Shown: piece by piece, positions 53,326-62,627 of the stretch
How positions within the stretch are numbered: the stretch's first letter is position 1
Layout of the letters: each line of letters begins with the position of its first letter
Assembly (NCBI RefSeq): GCF_027924145.1
Contig: NZ_BRVP01000014.1
Span: 55,208-119,207 of the forward strand
Reading direction: 5' to 3'
Origin: Neptunitalea chrysea
GTDB taxonomy: Bacteria > Bacteroidota > Bacteroidia > Flavobacteriales > Flavobacteriaceae
DNA: 64,000 nucleotides
The notes under the pieces: model-generated
Databases searched by the model: none
Told to the model about the DNA's origin: nothing
The model's input: the letters and a program-made list of their open reading frames with translations, nothing else
Position numbers and translations under genes: made by a program

Positions 53326-53402
53326 AAAAGACTGGCCATAAATAAAGAGCTTTTACTTGTACTTAATCGCTCTAACAAACATATTTTTTAGCCAGTCTTT
53401 TT
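53326..53402. terminator. bidirectional terminator between mqo and the CoA-transferase genes
   Basis: 11-bp arms AAAAGACTGGC/GCCAGTCTTTT enclose a 54-base loop that contains a nested AGAGC/GCTCT stem. T-tracts on the plus strand. It separates convergent genes. Confidence 0.7.
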
Positions 53403-53411
53403 CTTTCTTTT

Positions 53412-54065
53412 TTAAAGTATCATTTCGGGTACATCCCCTTTAATTATTAAGTTTCCTTCGGTTGCTTTTTGTATTTCTTCTACGGTAACTCCGGGTGCTC
53501 TTTCTAATAACAAGAAACCTTCATTGGTTACCTCTAATACTGCCAAATTAGTTACTATTTTTTTTACGCATTCTACTCCCGTAAGTGGTAGCGTACAATT
53601 TTTTAATAGTTTAGATTCTCCTGCTCTATTGGTATGCATCATAGCAACAATTATATTTTCTGCAGAGGCAACCAAATCCATAGCACCTCCCATACCTTTT
53701 ACCATTTTGCCGGGTATTTTCCAGTTGGCTATATCGCCATTTTCAGAAACTTCCATGGCTCCTAAAATAGTTAGGTCTACATGCTTTCCTCTAATCATAC
53801 CAAAACTGGTAGCCGAATCAAAAAAACTTGCCCCAGGTAAGGTAGTAATCGTTTGCTTACCCGCATTTATAATATCTGCATCTTCTTCCCCTTCAAACGG
53901 AAAAGGGCCCATACCTAATACCCCATTTTCACTTTGAAATTCTACCGAAATATCTTCCCTAACAAAGTTGGCTACCAACGTAGGTATACCAATGCCAAGA
54001 TTTACATAATAACCGTCTTGTACTTCTTTTGCTATGCGTTTTGCTATACCGTTTTTATCTAACAT
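53412..54065 (-). CDS. 3-oxoacid CoA-transferase subunit B
   Basis: A 217-residue subunit of a succinyl-CoA:3-ketoacid (or acetoacetate) CoA-transferase. The active-site glutamate sits in FQSENGVLGMGPFP near residue 45. GYYVNLGIGIPTLVANF and GGAMDLVASAENIIVAM also match ScoB/AtoA. It lies 27 bases after subunit A. The pair transfers CoA between succinyl-CoA and acetoacetate for ketone-body or amino-acid breakdown; the exact donor is not fixed by sequence. Confidence 0.93.
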   Translation of the reverse strand: MLDKNGIAKRIAKEVQDGYYVNLGIGIPTLVANFVREDISVEFQSENGVLGMGPFPFEGEEDADIINAGKQTITTLPGASFFDSATSFGMIRGKHVDLTILGAMEVSENGDIANWKIPGKMVKGMGGAMDLVASAENIIVAMMHTNRAGESKLLKNCTLPLTGVECVKKIVTNLAVLEVTNEGFLLLERAPGVTVEEIQKATEGNLIIKGDVPEMIL

Positions 54066-54092
54066 CTTTTTATCATTAAAATGGATACTAAG

Positions 54093-54791
54093 CTATTTTG
54101 TTCTAACCGTACGTTTCTCTATTCGTTTCTCGTAGGTTTCACCCTTAAAAATTCTATTTACAAATATACCTGGTACATGTATTTGGTTAGGATCTAAACT
54201 TCCTGCGGGCACTAATTCTTCTACCTCAACTACTGTTACCTTAGCAGCCCCACACATACACGGATTAAAATTTCGGGCGGTTCCTTTAAAAATTAAGTTA
54301 CCAGCCTCATCTCCCTTCCAAGCTTTTACAAAAGCGAAATCTGCCTTATAAGCTTCTTCCATTAAATACATTTTCCCGTTAAACTCTCTAGTTTCTTTAC
54401 CCTTAGCTACCTCAGTACCATATCCTGCGGGCGTAAAGAATGCCGGAATACCTGCTTTTGCAGCTCTACATTTTTCAGCTAACGTACCTTGAGGGGTTAA
54501 TTCTACCTCTAGCTCTCCACTTAACATTTGTCTTTCAAATTCATCATTCTCCCCTACATAAGAAGAAATCATCTTACGTATTTGTCGTTTCTGAAGCAAT
54601 AATCCCAGTCCAAAATCATCTACACCAGCATTATTAGAAATACATGTAAGTCCTTTTATATTTAAGGTTACCAAATGAGCAATGCAATTTTCGGGTATAC
54701 CGCACAAACCAAACCCTCCTAACATAAGGGTCATTCCGTCGGTAACACCTTCTAAAGCCTCATGAACTCCGGAAACTACTTTTTTAATCAT
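54093..54791 (-). CDS. 3-oxoacid CoA-transferase subunit A
   Basis: A 232-residue partner of the gene at 53412-54065. The family motif is [15 protein letters not shown] near residue 22, then [42 protein letters not shown], and [15 protein letters not shown]. Together they form the A2B2-type SCOT enzyme. Upstream lies a strong terminator at 54859-54897 belonging to the preceding barrel gene, so these two genes form their own operon. Confidence 0.94.
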   Translation of the reverse strand: MIKKVVSGVHEALEGVTDGMTLMLGGFGLCGIPENCIAHLVTLNIKGLTCISNNAGVDDFGLGLLLQKRQIRKMISSYVGENDEFERQMLSGELEVELTPQGTLAEKCRAAKAGIPAFFTPAGYGTEVAKGKETREFNGKMYLMEEAYKADFAFVKAWKGDEAGNLIFKGTARNFNPCMCGAAKVTVVEVEELVPAGSLDPNQIHVPGIFVNRIFKGETYEKRIEKRTVRTK

Positions 54792-54858
54792 TTGTAAAAT
54801 ATTTTTGTGTTAAAATACGAATTATCTAATTAAAAGTGTAAAAAATATTGATATAAAC

Positions 54859-54897
54859 AAAAAATGGTTGTGATTTTAAAAATCACAACCATTTTTT
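54859..54897 (-). terminator. strong terminator of the beta-barrel gene
   Basis: An 18-bp stem (AAAAAATGGTTGTGATTT with its complement) around a 3-base loop, T-rich on the minus strand, located just after the stop at 54919. Confidence 0.9.
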
Positions 54898-54918
54898 AGA
54901 ATTACGTATAACGTATAC

Positions 54919-55446
54919 TTAAAACCTTTTTCCTATAGTAATACCAGCTCTAGGGTAAAATTGATAATTTTCACTATCCACAAAATTTCTACCAACACCT
55001 GTGTATAGCTCTGCTACCCAATTAGAACGCGTCATAAATTTACCTCCCACAGCTATACCTACTCCATAACCCAATTTGTTCTCTTCTTTATAAAAAGTTC
55101 CCATAAGAAGGCTATCATATTCTAAATCATCCTCAATACTGAGAAAAGATACATTCCCTTCTAAAAAGAAACCAGCAGCCCTTTTTTTCCCAAAATAAAC
55201 ACGGTAATAAGGAGATGCTATAAATTTTAAAGTGATGTCTTCATCTATAGCAGTTGCAATAGAAATACCTATAGCCGACTCTTCATCAAGTATTCGTTCA
55301 TAAGTTACTTCAGGCAAACCAATTAAGGTATATAATACGTTTAATTTTATTTCATTATTTCCAAAATAATTAGATTCATCTTGATTCTGTGCTTGCAGTT
55401 TACAAAATGTACATAAAGTAATTAACAATACAAATAGTTTATTCAT
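54919..55446 (-). CDS. outer-membrane beta-barrel-like protein
   Basis: A 175-residue protein with a signal peptide (LFVLLITLCTFCKLQA, then Q). The rest alternates strands with aromatic ends, such as YFGNNEIKLNVLYTLI, FLEGNVSFLSIEDD, LGYGVGIAVGGKFM and PRAGITIGKRF. It ends in a KRF aromatic/basic C-terminus. It is probably an eight-strand outer-membrane barrel of unknown role. It has its own terminator. Upstream (55447-55615) is non-coding, with one copy of the dispersed repeat. Confidence 0.75.
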   Translation of the reverse strand: MNKLFVLLITLCTFCKLQAQNQDESNYFGNNEIKLNVLYTLIGLPEVTYERILDEESAIGISIATAIDEDITLKFIASPYYRVYFGKKRAAGFFLEGNVSFLSIEDDLEYDSLLMGTFYKEENKLGYGVGIAVGGKFMTRSNWVAELYTGVGRNFVDSENYQFYPRAGITIGKRF

Positions 55447-55565
55447 GAATAAGATTTTTAATGTTTATCTATTATTATTTATAGATGACAATTCATAGAG
55501 AAGGTTGCTTTAAAATTATAACAAAAATCAAAAACAGCTATAGCACTTTTAAGTACTAACCTACT

Positions 55566-55607
55566 TCGGGGCAAGCCCACAAAGCATTTAATCTCAATTA
55601 TTGAGTA
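55566..55607. repeat. dispersed hairpin-containing intergenic repeat, copy 3
   Basis: Contains CGGGGCAAGCCCACAAAGC and then TTTAATCTCAATTATTGAG. CTCAA-TTA-TTGAG forms a small stem-loop. Close to the copies near 48112 and 48156. Confidence 0.6.
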
Positions 55608-55615
55608 AAAAATGA

Positions 55616-56608
55616 CTAAGCCTTTATTACATTCTTAAAATTTTCAAGAATAGCATCAAAAACACCATATAACTCTTCTAAATTATCATTGGTCACCAAT
55701 TTTTGACGATACTCTTTAAAATGTGGAATACCCTTAAAGTAATTGGTATAGTGTCTACGCATTTCCATAATACCCAAACGCTCTCCTTTCCATTCCGTAG
55801 ACCAGATAAGGTGGTTTTTAGCCGCCTCTACTCTATCTGCTATGGTAGGCGGATCTAGATGCTCACCGGTTTTAAAAAAGTGCTTAACTTCATTAAATAT
55901 CCAAGGGTATCCAATGGCAGCTCTCCCTATCATAATACCATCAACTCCATACTTATTTCGGTACTCCAATGCTTTTTCAGGAGTGTCTATATCTCCGTTA
56001 CCAAAAATAGGCATGGTAATACGAGGGTTCTCTTTTACACGAGCAATATGTGTCCAGTCGGCTTCACCTTTATACAACTGAGCTCGGGTTCTACCATGTA
56101 TACTTAAGGCTTTTACACCCACATCTTGTAAACGCTCGGCAACTTCATCTATATTAATAGAACTATCATCCCAACCCAAACGTGTCTTTACGGTTACCGG
56201 TAAACTAGTGCTATCAATCACTGCCTTAGTAAGACGTATCATTAAATCTACATCCTTCAATACACCTGCTCCGGCTCCTTTGGTAACCACCTTTTTTACC
56301 GGGCACCCAAAATTAATATCTAATACATCGGGCTTTACGGTTTCAACAATTTTGGCAGACATCGCCATAGCCTCCTCATCCCCACCAAATATCTGAATAC
56401 CCACAGGGCGCTCGTAATCAAAAATATCCAGCTTCATTTTGCTCTTAATCGCATCACGTATCAACCCTTCAGAAGAAATAAACTCTGAGTATAGCATATC
56501 TGCCCCATGCATTTTACACAGCCTGCGAAATGGCGGATCACTCACATCTTCCATTGGTGCTAACAACAACGGAAATTCTCCTAACTCTATGTTTCCTATT
56601 TTTACCAA
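55616..56608 (-). CDS. dusB: tRNA-dihydrouridine synthase
   Basis: A 330-residue FMN enzyme reducing uridines to dihydrouridine in tRNA. It has LLLAPMEDVSDPPFRRLC near the start, the catalytic Cys in DINFGCPVKKVVTKGAGAG near residue 101, VTVKTRLGW, SIHGRTRAQLYKG, IPIFGNGD-type and GIMIGRAAIGYPW motifs. It matches the DusB/Nifr3 group. It diverges from the Lgt-like gene at 56708 across about 100 bases. Confidence 0.95.
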   Translation of the reverse strand: MVKIGNIELGEFPLLLAPMEDVSDPPFRRLCKMHGADMLYSEFISSEGLIRDAIKSKMKLDIFDYERPVGIQIFGGDEEAMAMSAKIVETVKPDVLDINFGCPVKKVVTKGAGAGVLKDVDLMIRLTKAVIDSTSLPVTVKTRLGWDDSSINIDEVAERLQDVGVKALSIHGRTRAQLYKGEADWTHIARVKENPRITMPIFGNGDIDTPEKALEYRNKYGVDGIMIGRAAIGYPWIFNEVKHFFKTGEHLDPPTIADRVEAAKNHLIWSTEWKGERLGIMEMRRHYTNYFKGIPHFKEYRQKLVTNDNLEELYGVFDAILENFKNVIKA

Positions 56609-56707
56609 AATGTATTCTATTTAAGCTGCAAAATTAAAACATTTATACTAAATTCAATTTTTTGTAGTTTTAACGTATATAATTGCACTATTTTTCAACC
56701 GTAACCA

Positions 56708-57469
56708 TTGCATATACCTTTTGAGCCATCCCTATTTGGTATTCATATCAACATTCACTGGATACTAGAATATGTAGCCTTTTTTGTAGGCTTCCGGTAT
56801 TATGTGTACTTGCGTAAAAATCAAAGAGATGATATTACCAGCACCAACCGACTCTCTATTATTATAGGTGCCACTTTGGGTGCTTTTTTAGGGTCGCGCA
56901 TTGTTGGAATTTTAGAGAATCCGATTTTTAAACTCACGAAAGAGAACATGATGCTACTACTAAATGCGAAAACCATAATGGGAGGTTTGTTTGGCGGATT
57001 GTTGGGAGTTGAAATAGCCAAGAAAATGATTGGTGAAAAACAATCCTCGGGTGATTTGTTTACACTTCCCATTATTGTAGGCATATTTATTGGTAGAATA
57101 GGTTGCTTTTTAAAAGGGACTAATGAGTTTACCTACGGAAAACCTACCTCCTTTTTCTTAGGAATGAATCTGGGTGATGGAGTTAACAGACATCCGTTAG
57201 CCCTATATGAACTGGTATTTTTACTATGTCTATTCATCTTTTTAAAACGATTACTTAAAACATATACATTACCAAACGGAACCATTTTTAAACTATTTAT
57301 GTTAGCGTATTTTGGTTTTAGGTTATGTATAGAATTTTTAAAGCCCAATGTATTTTTTGTGGCAGGGCTCAGTTCTATACAATGGTTATGTGTTATTTGC
57401 TATCAATATTATTATAAAACCATCATAAAATTAGTTACTTATGCCGGTAAGAAAATACACGTACTATGA
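56708..57469 (+). CDS. Lgt-like (prolipoprotein diacylglyceryl transferase family) membrane protein
   Basis: A 253-residue, about seven-helix membrane protein of the Lgt family. Recognisable parts are the N-terminal FGIHINIHWILEY, the glycine-rich MGGLFGGLLGVE, GRIGCFLKGTNEFTYG, RHPLALYE and the C-terminal FRLCIEFLKPN. The family's catalytic HGG is MGG here, so the essential His is missing. The start is a TTG at 56708; an in-frame stop lies 2 codons upstream. The 3' end overlaps the radical SAM gene by 29 bases in another frame. I infer a divergent paralog with a new acceptor, not the housekeeping Lgt. Confidence 0.82.
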   Translation: MHIPFEPSLFGIHINIHWILEYVAFFVGFRYYVYLRKNQRDDITSTNRLSIIIGATLGAFLGSRIVGILENPIFKLTKENMMLLLNAKTIMGGLFGGLLGVEIAKKMIGEKQSSGDLFTLPIIVGIFIGRIGCFLKGTNEFTYGKPTSFFLGMNLGDGVNRHPLALYELVFLLCLFIFLKRLLKTYTLPNGTIFKLFMLAYFGFRLCIEFLKPNVFFVAGLSSIQWLCVICYQYYYKTIIKLVTYAGKKIHVL

Positions 57470-58832
57470 CTTTACATTAAGCCTGTGCCCAGAATGTTTA
57501 AAACGCGTTGACGCTAAAATAGTTTTTGAAAACGACAACGTATACATGCTTAAAAGATGCCCGGAACATGGGGCCTCTAAAATTCTTATAGCCGATGATG
57601 TACCCTATTATAAAAACATCAGAAACTATAACAAGCCCTCTGAAATGCCGTATACATTTAACACCAAAACGCATTATGGTTGTCCGTACGATTGTGGCTT
57701 ATGCCCTGACCATGAACAGCATTCGTGCTTAACGATTGTAGAGGTAACCGACCGTTGTAACCTTACCTGCCCTACGTGTTATGCGGGTTCATCTCCCAAT
57801 TACGGAAGACACCGTACACTGGAAGAAATTAAAAAAATGCTGGATGTAGTGGTAGCCAATGAAAAGGAACCCGATGTGGTACAAATTAGTGGTGGCGAAC
57901 CAACCATACACCCACAGTTTTTTGAAATATTAGATTATGCGAAGTCGTTGCCAATACGCCATTTAATGTTAAATACCAACGGTATTAAAATTGCTAAAGA
58001 CCTTGAGTTTACGAAACGCTTAAAGAGCTATTCTCCCGACTTTGAAATCTACTTGCAATTTGATTCTTTTGAAAATAGCGTATTGCAAGAACTACGAGGT
58101 GCAGACTTATACGATACCCGTATGAAAGCGCTTGAAAACCTTAATAAGGTAAACCTATCAACCACCTTAGTTGTTACTTTGCAAAAAGGGCTAAACGACC
58201 ACGAAATTGGTAAAGTAATAGACTTTGGCTTGCAACAAAAATGTGTAAGAGGAGTTACCATTCAGCCTACACAAATTGCAGGTAGGTTAGACAACTTTAA
58301 TACCCAAACCGACCGTATTACACTCACAGAAGTACGCCGAAAAATATTGGAACAAACCAGTGTTTTTAACACCGATGATTTAATACCTGTACCTTGTAAC
58401 CCCGATGCATTGGTGATGGGGTATGCTTTAAAATTAGGTGATGAAGTGCTTCCGTTGACACGCTATGTAAACCCGACCGATTTGTTAGATAATAGCAAAA
58501 ATACCATTGTATACGAGCAAGATGAGCATCTGCATGGTAAAATGATTGAACTTTTTAGTACCGGTAACTCAGTTGAATGTGCACAAGAGAATTTACAATC
58601 TATTATGTGCTGCTTGCCACAAATTGATGCTCCTAATCTGGGATATGATAATTTATTTCGTGTTATTATCATGCAGTTTATAGATGCCTATAATTTTGAT
58701 GTAAGAGCCATTAAAAAATCGTGCGTACACATTGTAAACAAAGATTATAAAATTATTCCTTTTGAAACCATGAATCTTTTTTACAGAGATGAGAAACGTA
58801 CCATTTTAGAAGGATTAATTTCTGAAAAATAG
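57441..58832 (+). CDS. radical SAM protein of the MJ0619/Tes-like family
   Basis: A 463-residue enzyme with many metal-binding cysteines. The N-terminal rubredoxin-like site is C16xxC19 with C40PEH43; a further cluster is C81xxxC85xxC88 with C96; the radical SAM motif VTDRCNLTCPTCYAG holds C106, C110 and C113. Later NPDALV-type, SIMCCLPQ and KSCVHIVN plus IPFETMNLFYRDE match the archaeal family that includes MJ0619 and the tetraether lipid synthase Tes. Known relatives join or methylate unreactive carbons, including lipid chain ends. It overlaps an Lgt-like gene, so a lipid substrate is likely but unproven. Confidence 0.88.
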   Translation: MPVRKYTYYDFTLSLCPECLKRVDAKIVFENDNVYMLKRCPEHGASKILIADDVPYYKNIRNYNKPSEMPYTFNTKTHYGCPYDCGLCPDHEQHSCLTIVEVTDRCNLTCPTCYAGSSPNYGRHRTLEEIKKMLDVVVANEKEPDVVQISGGEPTIHPQFFEILDYAKSLPIRHLMLNTNGIKIAKDLEFTKRLKSYSPDFEIYLQFDSFENSVLQELRGADLYDTRMKALENLNKVNLSTTLVVTLQKGLNDHEIGKVIDFGLQQKCVRGVTIQPTQIAGRLDNFNTQTDRITLTEVRRKILEQTSVFNTDDLIPVPCNPDALVMGYALKLGDEVLPLTRYVNPTDLLDNSKNTIVYEQDEHLHGKMIELFSTGNSVECAQENLQSIMCCLPQIDAPNLGYDNLFRVIIMQFIDAYNFDVRAIKKSCVHIVNKDYKIIPFETMNLFYRDEKRTILEGLISEK

Positions 58833-58863
58833 CTAATTTTAATTACCTTATTCACTTAAAGAT

Positions 58864-59046
58864 ATGGAAAATTTAGGTATATTTATACTAACAGTAACCC
58901 TTGTAATGATGTCTCCAGCCATCATCATGGTCATTATTGGATTTGCAATACTGAAGAAGAAGAAAATTATAGCCAAAAAATTGTTTATTGCAGCAGGTAT
59001 TTACCTAATAGTAGGATTAGGTATTTGTGCCAGTATATTAAGCTAG
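58864..59046 (+). CDS. small two-helix membrane protein downstream of the radical SAM gene
   Basis: A 60-residue protein with two transmembrane segments (about 5-28 and 40-58) joined by LKKKKIIAKKLF, so the loop is probably cytoplasmic. It starts 31 bases after the radical SAM stop on the same strand. There is no named family. Its tight position suggests it belongs to the Lgt-like/radical SAM unit, perhaps as a membrane anchor (inference). Confidence 0.6.
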   Translation: MENLGIFILTVTLVMMSPAIIMVIIGFAILKKKKIIAKKLFIAAGIYLIVGLGICASILS

Positions 59047-59091
59047 TACCTACCTCGTTGAGCGTGTAATGTTACATTATAATAGGCCTTA

Positions 59092-59846
59092 TTAAGGTCT
59101 GGCATTTCCATTAAGCTTTCTGTAAATTTCATCTGATTCTTGCTGATTATATACCTTATACGTATCAAAAGGAATAGTAATATCTTGGTTGCCTTTGGTA
59201 AGGGTCTCTAATTTTAAATTAAATTTTAATACTCCTTTCGTTTGCTGATCCCCTGTTAGGTCCATAATTAAACCAGGAAGCCCGGCATACACACCTGGTC
59301 CAAATTTGGTTGGTACATCTCTACAAAACCAAGCGGTTAAGTGTAAATTACGTTTTTCTTTTAAAATAGCAGTAGCCTTATATACCTTATATTTACCATG
59401 CATTTTACTTTCGGTAGTAATGTTCCAATTAATGCCTTCTAAAGGAAGGGCTAACAAATGAGTTGCCGAACCTGCTTCTTTAAGTTGATAACTTTTCCCC
59501 TTATCCAGATCTGAATAAATAGTTCCACTTAAATGAAAAAAAATTAAGAATGCACTAACACCTTTTGCTTTTATTTCATGATCATCTGGTTTGCTATTGA
59601 ATCGAAAAACAGACCTATCTGTATCAAGTAGTAATGAAAATTGAGCTCCGTTAGAGAACTTATAGATGGCGTTTATATAGCTGTTATCCGATCCTTCGGT
59701 TAGATAATGCGCCAACCTTTCCTTATCTACTTGAATGGTATACAATGCCTTCCCTTGATATTGAACTTGATGCTGGCTTTGATGTTGATTACAGCTTATA
59801 CATAAACTATATAAAGCTAAAAGATAGATATAAGTGCTTTTTTCAT
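59092..59846 (-). pseudogene. GLPGLI family lipoprotein with a frameshifted signal peptide
   Basis: The intact frame (about 217 residues, from TTG at 59745) has no signal peptide but contains the namesake YAGLPGLIMDLTG. Upstream, ATG at 59846 starts MKKALIS, then shifts out of frame. If the A6 tract (59838-59843) had one more A, the protein would begin MKKSTYIYLLALYSLCISC, a perfect lipoprotein signal peptide, and stay in frame into the body. The start context equals that of the intact copy at 63359. It therefore looks like a one-base loss, either a real inactivation, phase variation or a sequencing error. Confidence 0.75.
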
Positions 59847-59916
59847 ATTACTAGTTTTTAATGCTTTAAAAATTTTGGCACCCTTTGGCTTTATCTTTAA
59901 TTGACCATACAATAAG

Positions 59917-62625
59917 TTACAACTTGTAATTTACTTTTAACATTACTATTCTAGGCATTATGAATGTTTTGGTATCGGTAATCACATAGTCCGAATAATC
60001 TATGTCACGCTTAAAATTAGTTTCAAACAAATTAGTTACTCCTATTTCAAAACTCCATAAGCTATCCTCTTTAGCATAGGCAACTGAAAAATCACCATTC
60101 GAAAAATCTGTTACACTATTGTAATTTTTATTCTGATAACGGGTATATTTATACTCCAACTTTGCATTAAAATCACTTAAAAAAATATATTCCACCATAC
60201 CAGATGGGTTTATTTGAGTAACATTATTCTCAGTATCCTCAGTCAACAGTCTATAGAAGCGCTGATTCCACCCCAGTTGAAAATTAAGCCCCTTTTTATA
60301 TCTCGAAAAAACCCTTGCTGTATAGGAATAATTCTGCATTCGGTAGTCTGTTTTAGTAGTATTAACCAATCGGGTAAAATTGCTAAAATTGGTATTTAAA
60401 CTTAATCCAAACCTGTATTTAGATATATTCTTTGAGATACTACCCATAAAATTATAACTGTTTTCAGGTAAATCACTATAATTAGCGGTCTGTACCACCT
60501 CTATTCCAGTTATTTGGGAAGTATTTCTTATGGCTCTAACATTGTTTTTTGCACTAAAGCTTAAGCTCCCAAAAAGTCCCTTATACATATCAAACAAAGA
60601 ATACCTTACTCGGGTATAATGATACATTTCATTTTCTAAATCTTCATTCCCCTGGTACACACTATTAAAATTAACCAACCTATAACGGGTAGCGTAATTA
60701 CGAATTGCTGAGAAATTAGATAATAATGTATAGGTTAGGTGCAACTTCTCTGAATGCGAAATTTTATAGTCTAAGTTAAAACTGGGTAATAATACCCCTT
60801 TTGACTTGTTTACACTATTTTCATGCTGCTGCCATAATTCCCAATCGTAGTTATGATAGGTGATCCCCGATTTCATAATCAAATCTCCTATTTTAACTTT
60901 GTATTCAATTCCCGCATAGGTATCAAATAACTTAAATTCTGTATCATTATTAAATCCTGATTCCTGAAAATTCAATATACTTCCATCGGCTAGTACCTGA
61001 GCATCTTCTGTTGTGTAGGTATCGGAAATTAGTTTTATTCCTGCATTTGGATAGAGATGATGAAAATTAGAAAGCTCCCAATACTCCTTTATATCTGCTT
61101 GTAACTTAAAGCTATGAAGGCGTTGATTTTGCACTAAATTATAAGAATCATCATCGTATTCAAACGGAATTAACGAATTTAATACAGGCATACTAAATTG
61201 CCAATCACTCGTTTTTTCATGCGTTAGATAATTTAGTAAAACCCCTGTAGAAAGTGTATGCTTAAAAGAAAGTTGCTTATTATAGGTTACGTTTTGTTGA
61301 AACGTGATTCCCTTTGGTTTACTTTCTGAACGGGTAAATGTACTATCTGTTACATACGAAATTAGTTTTTGCACCCCATCTGCATTAGAATTTTTAATAA
61401 TTGTGGTGCTTCGTATATCTGTATCTAAATTAGGAGTATATGATACCTTTATTTTATGCAAACCAAAGACTGACCTATTATCTTCGGAATTAGTTCTGTT
61501 CTCAACTATGTTATCCGTACTAATATAGGTTAATCCCTTTTCATATAAAGTAGTTTCCTTTGTTTTGTTATTAATAGAAAAAACTTCAAGTCTTGCTTTT
61601 TTACCTAAAGCAGAAGAAATACTGGCAGCCCCAAAATTATTCTGTTGCGAAGTAAAATCCTCATTCTTTAAGAACCCAACAAATTCCGCAGAAAGCATCT
61701 CTCGGTATTCCTTCGGTCTATCCAAAAGTTTGGCATAGCCTCCTTCAAACTCAATATAATCAGACAATGTAAACGATTTTGCACCAATATTATTAACATC
61801 GCCAATAACGTTGGCAGTAAATTTTTTACTGTAATAAAACAACGCTGGATTTAATAAATACCGCTCTTTATAACCAACTCCGGTATGAATATCGCCAAAT
61901 ACAAAGTTCTTTTTTCCTTCCTTAAGTTTAACATTAAGCGCCATTTCATCACTATCACTCAGTCCTTTTAAAAAACTCACCTCATTGTAATTATCAAGTA
62001 CCTCAACTTCGGCAACGGCATCAGCAGGTATGTTGTTAACAGCCAGCTTACTATCACCTGTAAAAAAAGTGTTACCCTCCACCAATAGCTTAGTTACCTT
62101 TTTTCCATTCACTGTAACATTACCCAATTTATCAACTTCAACACCCGGCAATGTTTTTAACACCTCTCTTAATTTATGTTCCTTTCCTGTAACAAAGTTA
62201 TCTACTCGGTACACAATGGTATCTTCTTTAACCAGCATAGGTATTTTTTGCTCTATCACCACAGCTTCTAAAGCTGTCGTGTTTTCAAGCAAAACATAAG
62301 ATTTTGTAATTTCTTTTCCGGTGCTTATGGTATCTGTAATTTTTTGAAATCCCAAATGGGTTATTTCTACCATGTACAAGCTATCTTTAGGTACAGAAAT
62401 TTTAAATTTCCCCTCATTATCAGAAATCCCAAAACGCACTTTACCATTTGGCACTTCGGGTGAAACTATAACATTAGTATACGGAAGCGGATTGGCTAAA
62501 TTATCTGTAACCGTACCTTTAAACAAAATTTCTTCCTGACCGTATAATGATACACTGGTAAAAAAAAGTATGATAACAAATAAAACCCCTTTATAAAAGC
62601 CTTTTAAAAAAATAAGATGTTGCAT
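59917..62625 (-). CDS. TonB-dependent-receptor-like outer-membrane protein
   Basis: A 902-residue protein with a signal peptide (FVIILFFTSVSLYGQ), a CarboxypepD-regulatory-like domain (about 35-115: GTVTDNLANPLPYTNVIV), a plug-like region (about 130-230: LREVLKTLPGVEVDKLGNV) and a large beta-barrel ending in LKVNYKL. This is the OMP_b-brl type that commonly pairs with GLPGLI proteins in Bacteroidetes. It starts 2 bases after the intact GLPGLI gene and is followed by the frameshifted copy, so the three form one unit. The substrate is unknown. Confidence 0.88.
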   Translation of the reverse strand: MQHLIFLKGFYKGVLFVIILFFTSVSLYGQEEILFKGTVTDNLANPLPYTNVIVSPEVPNGKVRFGISDNEGKFKISVPKDSLYMVEITHLGFQKITDTISTGKEITKSYVLLENTTALEAVVIEQKIPMLVKEDTIVYRVDNFVTGKEHKLREVLKTLPGVEVDKLGNVTVNGKKVTKLLVEGNTFFTGDSKLAVNNIPADAVAEVEVLDNYNEVSFLKGLSDSDEMALNVKLKEGKKNFVFGDIHTGVGYKERYLLNPALFYYSKKFTANVIGDVNNIGAKSFTLSDYIEFEGGYAKLLDRPKEYREMLSAEFVGFLKNEDFTSQQNNFGAASISSALGKKARLEVFSINNKTKETTLYEKGLTYISTDNIVENRTNSEDNRSVFGLHKIKVSYTPNLDTDIRSTTIIKNSNADGVQKLISYVTDSTFTRSESKPKGITFQQNVTYNKQLSFKHTLSTGVLLNYLTHEKTSDWQFSMPVLNSLIPFEYDDDSYNLVQNQRLHSFKLQADIKEYWELSNFHHLYPNAGIKLISDTYTTEDAQVLADGSILNFQESGFNNDTEFKLFDTYAGIEYKVKIGDLIMKSGITYHNYDWELWQQHENSVNKSKGVLLPSFNLDYKISHSEKLHLTYTLLSNFSAIRNYATRYRLVNFNSVYQGNEDLENEMYHYTRVRYSLFDMYKGLFGSLSFSAKNNVRAIRNTSQITGIEVVQTANYSDLPENSYNFMGSISKNISKYRFGLSLNTNFSNFTRLVNTTKTDYRMQNYSYTARVFSRYKKGLNFQLGWNQRFYRLLTEDTENNVTQINPSGMVEYIFLSDFNAKLEYKYTRYQNKNYNSVTDFSNGDFSVAYAKEDSLWSFEIGVTNLFETNFKRDIDYSDYVITDTKTFIMPRIVMLKVNYKL

Positions 62626-62627
62626 TA

